Positions 34,414-44,931 of a stretch of 64,000 nucleotides of DNA are shown here, piece by piece; position 1 is the stretch's first letter; every line of letters starts with the position of its first letter. The stretch lies in contig NC_033636.1 of NCBI RefSeq assembly GCF_001540865.1, positions 109,119 to 173,118 on the forward strand, written 5' to 3'. The notes under the pieces were generated by a model that worked only from the letters and a program-made list of their open reading frames with translations, ran no database searches and was not told the DNA's origin. The position numbers and the translations under genes are program-made. Origin of the DNA: Ananas comosus (taxonomy: Eukaryota > Streptophyta > Magnoliopsida > Poales > Bromeliaceae).

Positions 34414-34638
34414 AATTACCAGCCGGAAGTGTGAGATGAGTCTCGGCTGAGCTAGGGTCAAAATGACAAGGCTAGCGAGACGAGTCTTACATCGCCTGGT
34501 ACTTGTGAGTCTAAGCCTGACGAGGATGTCAGGACTTAAAGGAGGGGAGATTGTGAGACCCCAGATAGTCCTATATATAAGATATAATAGGGCTAAACTC
34601 TTAACCCGGCTTAAGCATTTTGGGTGGTGGCAAGGCCC

Positions 34639-34707
34639 AAGAGGTTAAGAGAGTTAAGCGTGCTGGGACGGGAGTAGTCCTAGGATGGGTGACCCCCTGG
34701 GAAGTTG
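34639..34707 (+). repeat. 5S rRNA-derived block, right Cassandra LTR
   Basis: Contains GTTAAGCGTGCTGGGACGGG and GGATGGGTGACCCCCTGGGA, closer to plant 5S rRNA in the C-box than the left copy. It is not a 5S gene: the 5' third is missing and it lies inside an LTR. Confidence 0.9.
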
Positions 34708-34733
34708 GGGCGTCATAGTTTATAGTAGGCCTG

Positions 34734-34791
<58 letters not shown>

Positions 34792-35195
34792 AGCTAGGCT
34801 GGTATACTATCGGTAGCATTGAGGCCTCCTTGCTACCAAGTTGTTTTCAATGATGCGGCTTCTAAATCGACGATCGGGTTCGTTAAACTTGATCTACACT
34901 ATTAAAAGTATTTGGAAACTAAATTTCATAATTTTTCGACATCATTTGGCTAGTGATCAAAGGTCTTAAAATTTACAATTTTAATGATAGATCTGATGCG
35001 TTTGTGAGTTTAACGGTATAAAACAATCCAAATCTGATGAAATTTTTATAGAAATTTTTTTTCATTATTTAGAGTAAGATCAGTACACTGATCTTAAATT
35101 CAAGTCTTTTATCATTATTTTTTATGAGATTTTTATTTTCAGCCATTCATTTTTAGCCCTGGGAAGTTGGGGCGTCATAGTTTATAGTAGGCCTG

Positions 35196-35253
<58 letters not shown>

Positions 35254-35618
35254 AGCTAGGCTGGTATACTATCGGTAGCATTGAGGCCTCCTTGCTACCA
35301 AGTTGTTTTCAATGATGCGGCTTCTAAATCGACGATCGGGTTCGTTAAACTTGATCTACACTATTAAAAGTATTTGGAAACTAAATTTCATAATTTTTCG
35401 ACATCATTTGGCTAGTGATCAAAGGTCTTAAAATTTACAATTTTAATGATAGATCTGATGCGTTTGTGAGTTTAACGGTATAAAACAATCCAAATCTGAT
35501 GAAATTTTTATAGAAATTTTTTTTCATTATTTAGAGTAAGATCAGTACACTGATCTTAAATTCAAGTCTTTTATCATTATTTTTTATGAGATTTTTATTT
35601 TCAGCCATTCATTTTTAG
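34695..35618. repeat. Perfect 462-bp tandem duplication
   Basis: 34695-35156 and 35157-35618 appear identical. Each unit starts at CCCTGGGAAG inside the 5S block of the Cassandra right LTR, contains its last bases and a (TA)n tract, and then most of the left arm of a Micron-like element. Identity through the microsatellite argues for a very recent event or an assembly error. Confidence 0.9.
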
Positions 35619-35790
35619 ACTACTCGTTCGATTGATAAATGATGTCGAAAAATTATGAAATTTAATTTTCAAATACTTTCAATAGTATAGATCAAATCTA
35701 ATGGAGCTGATCGTCGATTTGGAAGCCGCATCATTGAAAACAACTTGGTAGCACGGAGACCTCCGTACTACCGATAGTATACGAACCTAG

Positions 35791-35797
<7 letters not shown>
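34789..35797. mobile_element. Micron-like palindromic element, carrying the duplicated left arm
   Basis: The left end GAGCTAGGCTGGTATACTAT occurs twice because of the 462-bp duplication. The right end is TACCGATAGTATACGAACC at about 35770-35790, with (TA)n outside. The arms carry GAGGCCTCC and the TACACTATTAAAAGTATTTG phrase, as in the element at 13359-13897. Confidence 0.75.
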
Positions 35798-35843
<46 letters not shown>

Positions 35844-35854
35844 GAGAGAGAGAG

Positions 35855-36243
35855 CAGGGTTACTATACACTATTAACAGTACAGCCGCCCTTATACTCTT
35901 AAGTTTCTAATCATCCATCAATTTTAATGGTAGAAAATGGGTTGGGATGGAGGTGATTGTGGTGAGAAGTGTGTAAAAGTGAAGAGAAATTGGAAAAAAA
36001 AAAAATTGAAAGAGAGGAGAAATTTAGAGAGAGAATGAAAAAAGAAAAGAAAAGGTGCTTGTAAGTTTTTTACCGTTAGATCTACTCCTCGGATCATTTT
36101 CAACCATTAGATTATACTATTCAACCAACCACCCCCTCAACCCTAGGGGGCCACATCATCCTAACCGCATATCACTTAATCCAATGGCTAAAAATTTACA
36201 AGCACCAATAGATTGGTACTTTTAAAAGCATAGGAGCTCAATT
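35855..36243. mobile_element. Micron-like palindromic element
   Basis: Starts GGTTACTATACACTATTAAC after (TA)n(GA)n and ends TACTTTTAAAAGCATAGGAG before (TA)n. It has the short-subfamily phrase around ATTCAACCAACCACCCCCTC. Confidence 0.6.
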
Positions 36244-36261
36244 ATATATATATATATATAT

Positions 36262-36463
36262 AGCAGGACTATTGTACTCTTAAGAGTGCGGATGTCTCCG
36301 CACTCCTAAACTATTTTCTATTATAGTGGTTCTCTAGAATTAAGTGGTGCTTAGTTGAATAGTATAATCTAACGAATGAAAATGGTTAAAGAGATAGATC
36401 TAACTACGAAAAACTTAATAACACCAAATACTTAGTGCTATTGATGGTATAGTACCCAACTCT
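36262..36463. mobile_element. Short Micron-like palindromic element
   Basis: About 200 bp after a (TA)n tract. It begins AGGACTATTGTACTCTTAAG and ends AGTGCTATTGATGGTATAGT; internal phrase TTGAATAGTATAATCTAACG. Confidence 0.6.
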
Positions 36464-37144
36464 TTATATATAGTTCAATTAGCGTGCAAATATGAACTCT
36501 ACTCATTCAAATTTTATTTACAAAGGAAAGAAAGTCGTCTGTATCCCCCAAAAAAAAAAGAAGAAGCAGCTGTTAACGAGTGGAACCACATTTCCAAATT
36601 GTTGACCTGAGTCAAACTGTTGACTGAGTCAACATTCGCTGTTAGAATGACCCTTGATGATCTGATCATGCCAAACGTTGAGTAGGGATTGGCTCTTCCT
36701 CAATACATAAATAAATTAAGAAAGCTTATCATTGGGACGACAATATTCTGTTCCTTCACATAAAATTTCTTCTACTATGCGCTCATTAAAAAAAAGTTAT
36801 GTCTCTGTATTCTTCTAAAAAATATGATTGCCTGGTTTAAGATATAGACAGAATATGTACAAAATTTATCCAAACTATAGATTATTTTAAATTAATTATT
36901 TAATTTTTTAAAATTTTAATTTTACTATCAAATTTTTTAATATATTTGATTTGATAAAGTCAACAATATTTTAACTTCAAAATTTAAGCAAATTATCTTA
37001 ATGATTTTATAGCTGCGAGAATTGTACAAATTATATTAATTGCATTTGTAAAGATAAATGACATATTTAAATTTTAAAATAAAAAAGTATTTTAAAATTA
37101 TGAACTTTGAACTAAAATATTTTGAAAATGAATCATAAAATTTG

Positions 37145-37184
<40 letters not shown>
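36464..37184. other. Spacer with TGAGTCA/W-box cluster, otherwise AT-rich
   Basis: No gene. At about 36601-36634 two TGAGTCA words and several TTGAC cores are packed together (TTGACCTGAGTCAAAC, TTGACTGAGTCAAC). They are potential bZIP and WRKY sites, but no gene start lies near. The rest is AT-rich, ending in (TA)n. Confidence 0.4.
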
Positions 37185-37187
<3 letters not shown>

Positions 37188-37390
37188 GAGCTAGAATACT
37201 CTCAAAACCACCAAGGGAGTGGTGCTTTTGAGTTTTTAGTCATTGGATGGAGAGATGTAGGGTTGAGATGATGGTGTTAGGTGGAATAATGTTTGATCCA
37301 AAGGCTATTAGTAATGAAGGGGTAGATTCAAGGGCTAGAAACCTAGAAGCACCAAGGGATTGTTGCTTCTTAAAAGTATTCTAGCTCAAT
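37185..37390. mobile_element. Short Micron-like palindromic element
   Basis: Ends GTTGAGCTAGAATACTCTC and AAAGTATTCTAGCTCAA, between (TA)n tracts. Same subfamily as 33808-34036. Confidence 0.7.
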
Positions 37391-37413
37391 TATATATATA
37401 TATATATATATAT

Positions 37414-37948
37414 GGTCCGGCTACTATCCTATTAATAGGATTGGGACCCTCGTCCTATCAAGTCGATTTGAATGATCGGAACTTCAAATTGATAATCGGC
37501 ACTGTTGAAGCAATTAGAAATATTTAGAAACCAAATTTTGTAATATTTAAAAATTATTATCAAGTTAATCTTAAGAGTTGAAAAATGAACGGTCATAAAT
37601 GAATAACCTTCTTAAAATAGAGGTTAGACTTTCTCAGTTCGTAATCAGAGTTATCAAACATTATCTAAATAGTATAAAGAATTTTCTATCAAAAATTCAA
37701 GCAATTTGGATTGCTCTACACCGTTAAACAAGCAAATGGCTCATATAGGCCGTCAAAAATTGTCGATTTTACGACACTTTGATCACCATGTAAACTATTA
37801 TCAAAATTTATGAAATGTAGTTTCTAGATAGTTCAAATACTCTAGATCAACTTCAACGGCTCCGATCATTGATTCGAAATCTCGATCATCAAGAACAACT
37901 TGATAGAACAAGTGCTCCTATTCTATTAATAGGATAGTAGCATTAGCA
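37414..37948. mobile_element. Micron-like palindromic element
   Basis: Ends GGCTACTATCCTATTAATAG and CTATTAATAGGATAGTAGC, between (TA)n tracts; both arms carry CTATCAAGT / ACTTGATAG words. Long subfamily, about 535 bp. Confidence 0.75.
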
Positions 37949-37983
37949 TATATATATATATATATATATGCTCACTAACCGCT

Positions 37984-38629
37984 GGGTGTGTTTGGTTCCA
38001 CGTAAAACTATAGAAAAAAAATTTTCGGTGGAAAAAAATTTTCGGTGGGAAAAAAGTTTTACGTCGTTTGTGTTTGGTTTATAGGAAAAGAAAATTAGTT
38101 TTCCGTGACAGTTGTTTGGTTGAAAGAAAAAAAAAAATTTAATATATTATTTATTATATATATATATTATTAATATATAATAATTATAATCATGCTATAT
38201 ATGAAAAATTATTATATATATTTTCTCCTATTATACATATTATTATTATATATATTATTAATATATAATAATTATCATAATATATTTAATTATTATAATT
38301 TATATTTATAAACAAGATATATTTAAAATATATTATATAATAAATATATAATATAATATATAATAATAATATATATTTAATATTATAAAATAAATTATTA
38401 TATATTTATAAATAAAATTNACATGAGCTCGTGGACCCCGATGATGAGCCGCGATGAGTTTTCGTTTTCCGCCGAATCTCGGCAGAAAACGAAAAGCATT
38501 TTTTTCCATAGAATCCGTAAAATAATTTTTCCGTTAAAATTTATTTTACGTCAAACCAAACGCCAGAAAAATAATTTTCAACTGAAAAAAAAATTTTCAG
38601 ATCATTTTTACAAGGAACCAAACGCCCCC
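37984..38629. mobile_element. GTTTGGTTCC-type MITE, contains an N
   Basis: Terminal inverted repeats GGGTGTGTTTGGTTCC and GGAACCAAACGCCCC, with AAAATTTTC-rich subterminal arms and an AT-rich middle broken by an N at 38420. Sequence changes abruptly at the N, so bases are missing. No clean target duplication was found. A worn relative lies at 85-290. Confidence 0.7.
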
Positions 38630-40033
38630 TATGCCTAACTCCGGAGTTCTCCGACGAAAACTCTCACTCAAAAAAATGTTTCGTGGCGAAAGAGATGTTA
38701 CTGTATGGGGGGTGAGCTCATCGGAAGTAACCAGACTCCCAACGCAGGTTTTTTGGGCTAACGCATCAGAAATATAGCGCGGCCCAATGTCTGACAAAAT
38801 CTCGATGCGACACGGGCCGAATCTATTGACTACTGGACTAAATACATGGGCTTTCACCCGACCCAAGTGCCTAATTGATAGGTCTTTTTTCGGATTAGTG
38901 TGTTTAATTTAATACCATAGAAGGGAAGCTGGCTTAAATTTACATTTTTCTGGTAAAATAGACCAGAGGATGAACTACATACTTTTCCAAATTTTTCCCC
39001 CCAAATTTTCCTATTATTTTTTATAATAAAGGGTCCATACTTATCATCGCACAAAGATGATCTGAAACAGAGAAATTCTTTTAGAATGAAATTGTTATTT
39101 TAAAAAATTATTTTCGATCTCAAAGTAATCTCAGAACGAATGATTTATTGTAGATCATAATTTAAAAAGTTAATTTAGGATTATGCTATTAACTGGTTGG
39201 ATTTATAGATTTATATATAGTATCTGTTCAAATATGTCTAAGTTAATTAAGACAAGGCCAAACATTAAATGATGAACTCAAATGAGAATGTTAACTAATG
39301 AACCAAAAAGGTGCGCTTTTTGATATTCAAACCAATATATAGAAGCGCTAATTTACATTCATCAAATGACTCTCTCATGACAATTTTTCATAACTATTTT
39401 ATACATTGGAACAAGCAAACTCTGACAACAATTCTCTCATTTCCATTTAGGTTTCTCTGTAGTAGTTGATATACGAGATGGTGAGGACGAAACATGCGAA
39501 TGAACCTCATCAAATGTAAAAGAATATAAACAACATCCTTGGGCTGGATTCCCCCTTTGGGCCTTGGGCTGAAACAAGTAGTGGGCCGATGCGGACCCTT
39601 TCACATGAAAAAGCCGAAGTAGAGATGAATATTGAAAGCCCATAATACAGTGAACAAATAGCAATATTGAAAGCCCATAATACAGTGAACAAATAGCAAA
39701 TAATCGATCTAACAAGTGAAAAAGATCTCGAAGAATTATCACCTGGGCGTGCAGTCCAAAAAGCGCATCGGCAGGTCGCAATGTAAGGTTGACTAATAAG
39801 GTATAGAGCAGCAAGGCATGAGGACTAGAATACTCGTCCGTAGTGGGCTTCTTTTGGTAAATAATACATAACATGTTCAGTTTCTCTCGGGCTGGGGCAA
39901 ATTCACACAAAGGCACAGAATAAAGGAAAAAAGAAAAGGAAAAAGAATACTCTTATTCTTCGCTCTTCCGTAGAGCTGATCCGAAAGAATTCACTAGTAA
40001 GCAAAAAAATTATTAAGTAACCCTATTTCTCAC
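38630..40033. other. Intergenic DNA, no gene supported
   Basis: The 160-codon minus frame at 39437-39916 has no recognisable domain. Its middle contains a 34-35 bp tandem duplication (about 39630-39700, unit with GAAAGCCCATAATACAGTGA), so it is unlikely to be coding. It lies where the last exons of a PIG-B gene should be, but I could not find them. Confidence 0.5.
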
Positions 40034-41350
40034 CTGATGAATTAAGGATATATAGAGGGCCATTGGTATATTGGCTAGAGTGGGGAAAAGAGCAGGAAGT
40101 CGCACTCTTGATTTGTGTCTTTTTCGGTTATCTGGACTCCTCTTCCTATCTAGCAAATCAGGTTTTGACAGTACGACTAAGCAGTATCCAGAGAACATCA
40201 GTACAATCGGTAGCATCGCAGGAACAAACCTCTCATTCCCAAACATTTTTGTCTTATCATACAGAAGTGGGAAAGGTAACTTGACATTAAGAACACTGTT
40301 ATGTGCTGATTATACATGATCAATGTCTATACCTAATTCTTTGTGACCAAAAACACTATCAACTCCTAATACACAAGCAATAAGACCTGAAAGTCTCGAC
40401 AATTTTGACTCTATGATGCCAATGACTGAAAATAGTAAGAAACACCAAACCATGGAGGGAAATCCCTGGGTGAAATACCAATGAGAATGATGGGTTCCAT
40501 AGTAGTCCCCTGCAGAAGAAAGAAAATTAATTTTTAAGGAAGTGAAGAGGCACAACGACCTATAACTCATACATCCACCTATTCAAGAAGCATGTAGCTG
40601 CAAGCACAAGAACCCTGTTAACACCAGAAAATTGCTAAGAATAGAAGAAAATACGAACAAAAGAGCATTGATAAAACAAGACATAAAGAATGTGCACAAT
40701 CTAAAGGTAACGTTGAAGAATAAATGTCATCCATGAACCAGTTGATCATATGCCAAATTAAAATGCAGTAATCCTACGTCAATAGACGAATTCAATGATC
40801 AGAAATGAGATACAGCTATGCATTGTGATTGGAATTGTGACCAACTATGCTGCAGCCTCTGGGTTATACCTACCCTACCTGGACAACATCAAGGAACAGA
40901 TATTGCAATTTTGACTGCATCCCAATGAGATCCAGCAACCCAACATATAGCCATGTTATAGCACTTGTAGGCCGAATGGCACAAGCCAATGCTGCAATAA
41001 TTAAAGCCAGTTTCCTTGAAGCAACTGGAACTTGCTTGGAGGAAGCAATTAATGATAACCAATAGAACAGTCCTATTACGGTCAGCACTGTTTCCAAGGT
41101 ATTTGATAAAGTTCGAGTAAAACAAAAAAACAAGAATAAGTTCACGAACTGATAAAAGGGCTACATCGGAGGGTCAAGGTCATCCCCAAGACCACTCAAA
41201 CAAAATCAAGAATTATTAAGTTGATCAAAGTAAATAAAAAGAAAAGGATACCGCCCATTGTGCAACATGTTCATTGCAGACAAGTTTAGAAAGCTTGTAC
41301 AGGTAGAGATCTCCCAATGATGCAAAGCTTGCAAGAGCCATGGAGCCTTC
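40034..41350 (-). pseudogene. Decayed GPI mannosyltransferase 3 (PIG-B/GPI10) gene, internal exons only
   Basis: Four exon-like blocks on the minus strand match plant PIG-B, the ER membrane enzyme that adds the third mannose to GPI-anchor precursors. They are about 41252-41350 (SLGDLYLYKLSKL...AQW), 40874-41148 (TRTLSNTLETVL, IIAALACAIRPTSAITWLYV), 40333-40614 (NFLSSAGDYYGTH, HWYFTQGF, FGHKEL) and 40034-about 40230 (MLPIVLMFSGY, IPMALYISLIHQ). Splice signals are mostly kept, so it is not a processed copy. A TAG at 40560-40562 replaces a codon in the MYGSW-like segment, and a one-base insertion near 40531-40536 shifts the frame. The N-terminal exons and the C-terminal exons were not found in the window. 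It is probably a broken duplicate; the functional gene should be elsewhere. The assignment rests on recalled family motifs. Confidence 0.8.
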
Positions 41351-44300
41351 ACCGAAGAAAACTTCAACTGGGTCTTAAACAAAACTCCGCAAAACAGGGA
41401 AATAAAATTGCATCTAAATCATAGGGTTGGAGGCTCATCTCCAAGGGCGTAGGGTTTCTTGGCCATAGACGTGGCCTAGAAAATAAAATATTTTCCTCAA
41501 TGACAAGAATGTTTGTATTACGTTAGAACCAAAAAGGTGTCATTTTGTGGCATGATTACAAATTTATAAAATATGTTTAGTACAACAAATCTTACAATAA
41601 TTTACGTCAGACAGTAAAATTCTAATTCCGTTACTAAAAAAAGTAACCATGAGGAGAAAAAGGCATATGAAAATTGTTACATAGCATCCAACCCAAAATT
41701 TAGTTATAATGCTCCTGTATATGTAAATACTTGGTCAATAGGTTAGTAATAAGTTAGATAAAGGGTATTGCCGATGCTACAGTGCAGCACGTTATCCATC
41801 GCAAAAATATAATACATCACCTAGTAAAAATATAATACTTTATCCATCATCAAAAGTACAATGTACCCTAAAACCCAAACAATTAATAAAGAGACAATGC
41901 ACACATATTGGATCAACTTGTTGAGAGGTGGTTCTTACAATTGGTGTGATGAACACCAAGAGCAAAAAGAGCTTCCGAGATCGATGGATCAACCTCTTTG
42001 CGACCAAATAGCTAAAGCATTAGTAGGTATTTACAAAGAACGTCTGTAATTGAATCAATGGTGCAAAACTCATAACTCGTGAATGAACATTAGGTTATGG
42101 CATTCTTTGAATTGCTTTAAAAGATGGTTGAAGCACACATCAGAGAAGCAAACAAAGACAAGACTAAGAACAAACAAGAAAAAGAAATAATAGAAAATAA
42201 CAGAAATAAGGGTATGCCTGAATGCAAAACATTAAATGGATAAATACGTGACAGTACGATAGAAAATTAGACAACAAGAAATCTATAACAAATATTGGAA
42301 CATAGTTTCTCAGATGAAGTATACAACACCACTTATGCAACTAACATAGAAAACTGTCCTTGATAGTACACAGAAATCAGTCATGAAAACCTAATATAAA
42401 TTAAGAAACATCAAAACAAATATGAAATAGATTAGAGTGAAAAAGTACTAGTTTTAAGAATAGAATAGCAAATAATGGAAGAAAAAAGAACTAAACAAAT
42501 ATAACCAAACTTTTATCAGCAAACAACAAAAATATTGCAAGATGGAGAACACAAAGAAAGAAAAATAGAAGAGTTTAGACCCATAAAGCTACTTTCATAC
42601 GACAATTTGCAACTTTGACTGGAGTTTTCAATTTAGGCATTTTTTTTTTTCAGGTTCGCAAACAACCATCGGGAAGCTCCATCCAAATTCTAGTTAAGAA
42701 CTTAAAGAAAGAAACAATTATAAAATTACGCTATGAACAATAGCAAATTACGAGGATATTCGATACCATACGCGACCATATTAAGAGATTATAAATATGA
42801 GGACGAAAGACATTCAATGCAAAAAACTATGAGAAGAAGACAGCAAACAGCACGATTGGAGGAAAAAAGAAAAAGAAAAATAACAGAACCCAGGAATTGA
42901 TGGGAAAAAAAGGTGAAAAGAACAGGCTATATAAACTTATTAATGGAAGAAAAAGAAGAGGGGCTCTGCTTCCCTAAGTAGACAAAAGATTCTTGATAGG
43001 AGTCTGACATTAGAAAAGGTAGACAATACTAAGATTGAATGACAATAATAACTATGACTGGAAAAATAATTCACCTATGCAAATTCTAGAAAATAAGCTG
43101 AATTATGAATAGTAAAAGAAAGAAATTAAAATTTCAAAAAGGAATTGTTGAAATCCTAGGGATTTAAAATCATTACATAAGAAGATAAACAAGAAAATCG
43201 AGAAAGAAAAAGGAAGGCAAAGGAATATAGCAAACAGAATATAATGACAGGAGAAAAATAAACAAAAACAAATAGATACAAAGACAATAAAAAATAATTA
43301 AAAAAAAAATCAAAGAATAGTAACCAATGGAAAAAAAGAAGGGATGAAAGGATAAAAAAAAAATGATAACTATAAGAAATCATAAACAACCACAAGGCAA
43401 AGAAGAAGAAAGAGAAGCTTCACTAGAAAGGTAGAAGGGAAGCAGCAACTGTCATAAGTAGTAAATTTTGATTACTCAGTAAAGCAAGTGAACCAAAAGA
43501 TTAAACAGAACAATTTGAACTACTACTTTATATAGTTGCCACCCACCATGTTACCAAAAAATAAAGAAAAAAAAAAAGAAAAAGTGTCTGCACTATAAAT
43601 TTATTAAGCAAACAAACTAAAACAAAGTGTAAGCTAACAAAAGAATAATGTAGAAAAAAATAATTCTAAACTGACGAAAAAAGAATAATCGAAATATGAA
43701 CAAAATCAAAATATAAAAGGAAACAGGGAAGAAAAGAAGTATAAAACAACAAAATGTTGGAAAGACTAAAATAACATAACAAAGGCTAAAAGTCAGGGAG
43801 AAAATTTGATAGTGCAAAACCCATCATTCGCTATGAGAAAAAAAAAAAAAGCGTATTAACTTGTTAGCTTTGTGGTAAAGAATGATTGTATCACCCAGAG
43901 GAGAGCAAATAAAGGCAGGAAATAGAAAAGATCAAGAACAAAAAAAGGAAAAAGAAGAAAGGGAGAAACAATAAATGACGTAAAATAATAGAAAAGAAAG
44001 GATCGGGTTAATGCAAAACATTAAATGGTTATATATGTTATGAAAGAAAATAGTAACAAAATATTGGACCACAATTTCCTACATAAGGTTACGAACAATC
44101 AAGATACAACTAGCATAGAGACTGTCCATGGTCATACACATATATCACTCTCAAGAAACAAAATGTACATCAAGAACCATCAAGATAAATTTAAAAAACA
44201 GATAAAAGAGTGAAATGTAGCAAAAAGTTAAGAGCTTCAAATGGAAATCTATTAATTAAAAGCCCAAAAAGGAAGCATAAACAAAAGCGAATAAATTTCA

Positions 44301-44739
44301 AAACACAAAATTCACGAAGCTCAACAATGGGATGGGTGAAAGAACATTCCTTCACTTCGATATAAGAAAATTTGTAACCAAGGACACAAAACAGCAACAA
44401 AAGGAAAGTGGAAAAAAATGGTCTATTTCGTGACATTATTTATTTTGTGTAAGAAAAGGAAGGAACCAAAATTTTTTGCCTCCAAAAAATAAAACCATCA
44501 AAATACAAAAATTCAAAATACGTGCTAGTGCAATGCTCATCACGTTTCATTAATCCACTACTTGACAACAGAGTTGAAATAATGGATATAAGAACACAAA
44601 TTTAAATTTAAATTTTATATTTCTACCATAAAACAAAGAAGCAATTTAAAATTTCTAACAATTTTTTCACCAATCGATACAAACAACACATCCGAAAGGC
44701 CCTTGGGCTAATGTTCATAAAGGATTTTAAACAAACACC

Positions 44740-44740
<1 letters not shown>
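41351..44740. repeat. A-rich, strand-asymmetric repeat DNA
   Basis: Very A/G-rich on the plus strand, with no credible gene. Internal homology is visible: GGGTATGCCTGAATGCAAAA (42209), GGGTTAATGCAAAACATTAA (44005) and, on the other side of the SWIM gene, a similar phrase at 53145. The phrase AGTGCAAAACCCATCATT (43813) matches AGTGCAAAACCTATCATT (53037). This is a diverged repeat family, possibly a non-coding or worn retroelement. The block ends in (GA)n from 44741. Confidence 0.55.
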
Positions 44741-44778
<38 letters not shown>

Positions 44779-44931
44779 ACTAGGGCTGGCAAACGAGCGA
44801 GCCAGCTCGTGTTCGACTCGTGTTCGGCTCGATATTTGGCTCGCTCGAGCTCGGCTCGAATTAATTTCAAACAAGCTTGAGCATAAATTTAGGCTCGAAA
44901 TTAATTTCAAGCCGAGCTTGAGTATTACTCG

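Larger units (their letters stand above)
34313..34716 (+). mobile_element. Cassandra-type TRIM with 5S rRNA-derived LTRs
   Basis: A partial left LTR (about 34313-34398, ending GGGGCGTCACA) is followed two bases on by TGGTATCAGAGCC, a perfect initiator-tRNA-Met primer site. After about 140 bases comes a purine tract AAAGGAGGGGAGA and a right LTR (34552-34716) that starts TGTGAGACCCC. Both LTRs contain a 5S rRNA-like block. A very short element with LTRs, PBS and PPT but no genes, and 5S sequence in the LTRs, is the definition of Cassandra. The left LTR has lost its 5' half. Confidence 0.9.

Noticed and set aside
34324..34707. 5S rRNA genes
   Set aside because: Only the 3' two thirds of 5S is present, twice, within LTRs next to a primer binding site; this is Cassandra, not rDNA.
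39437..39916. 160-codon minus-strand frame as a gene or the last PIG-B exons
   Set aside because: Contains a 34-35 bp tandem duplication, no splice-consistent match to the expected C-terminal PIG-B segments and no other domain.
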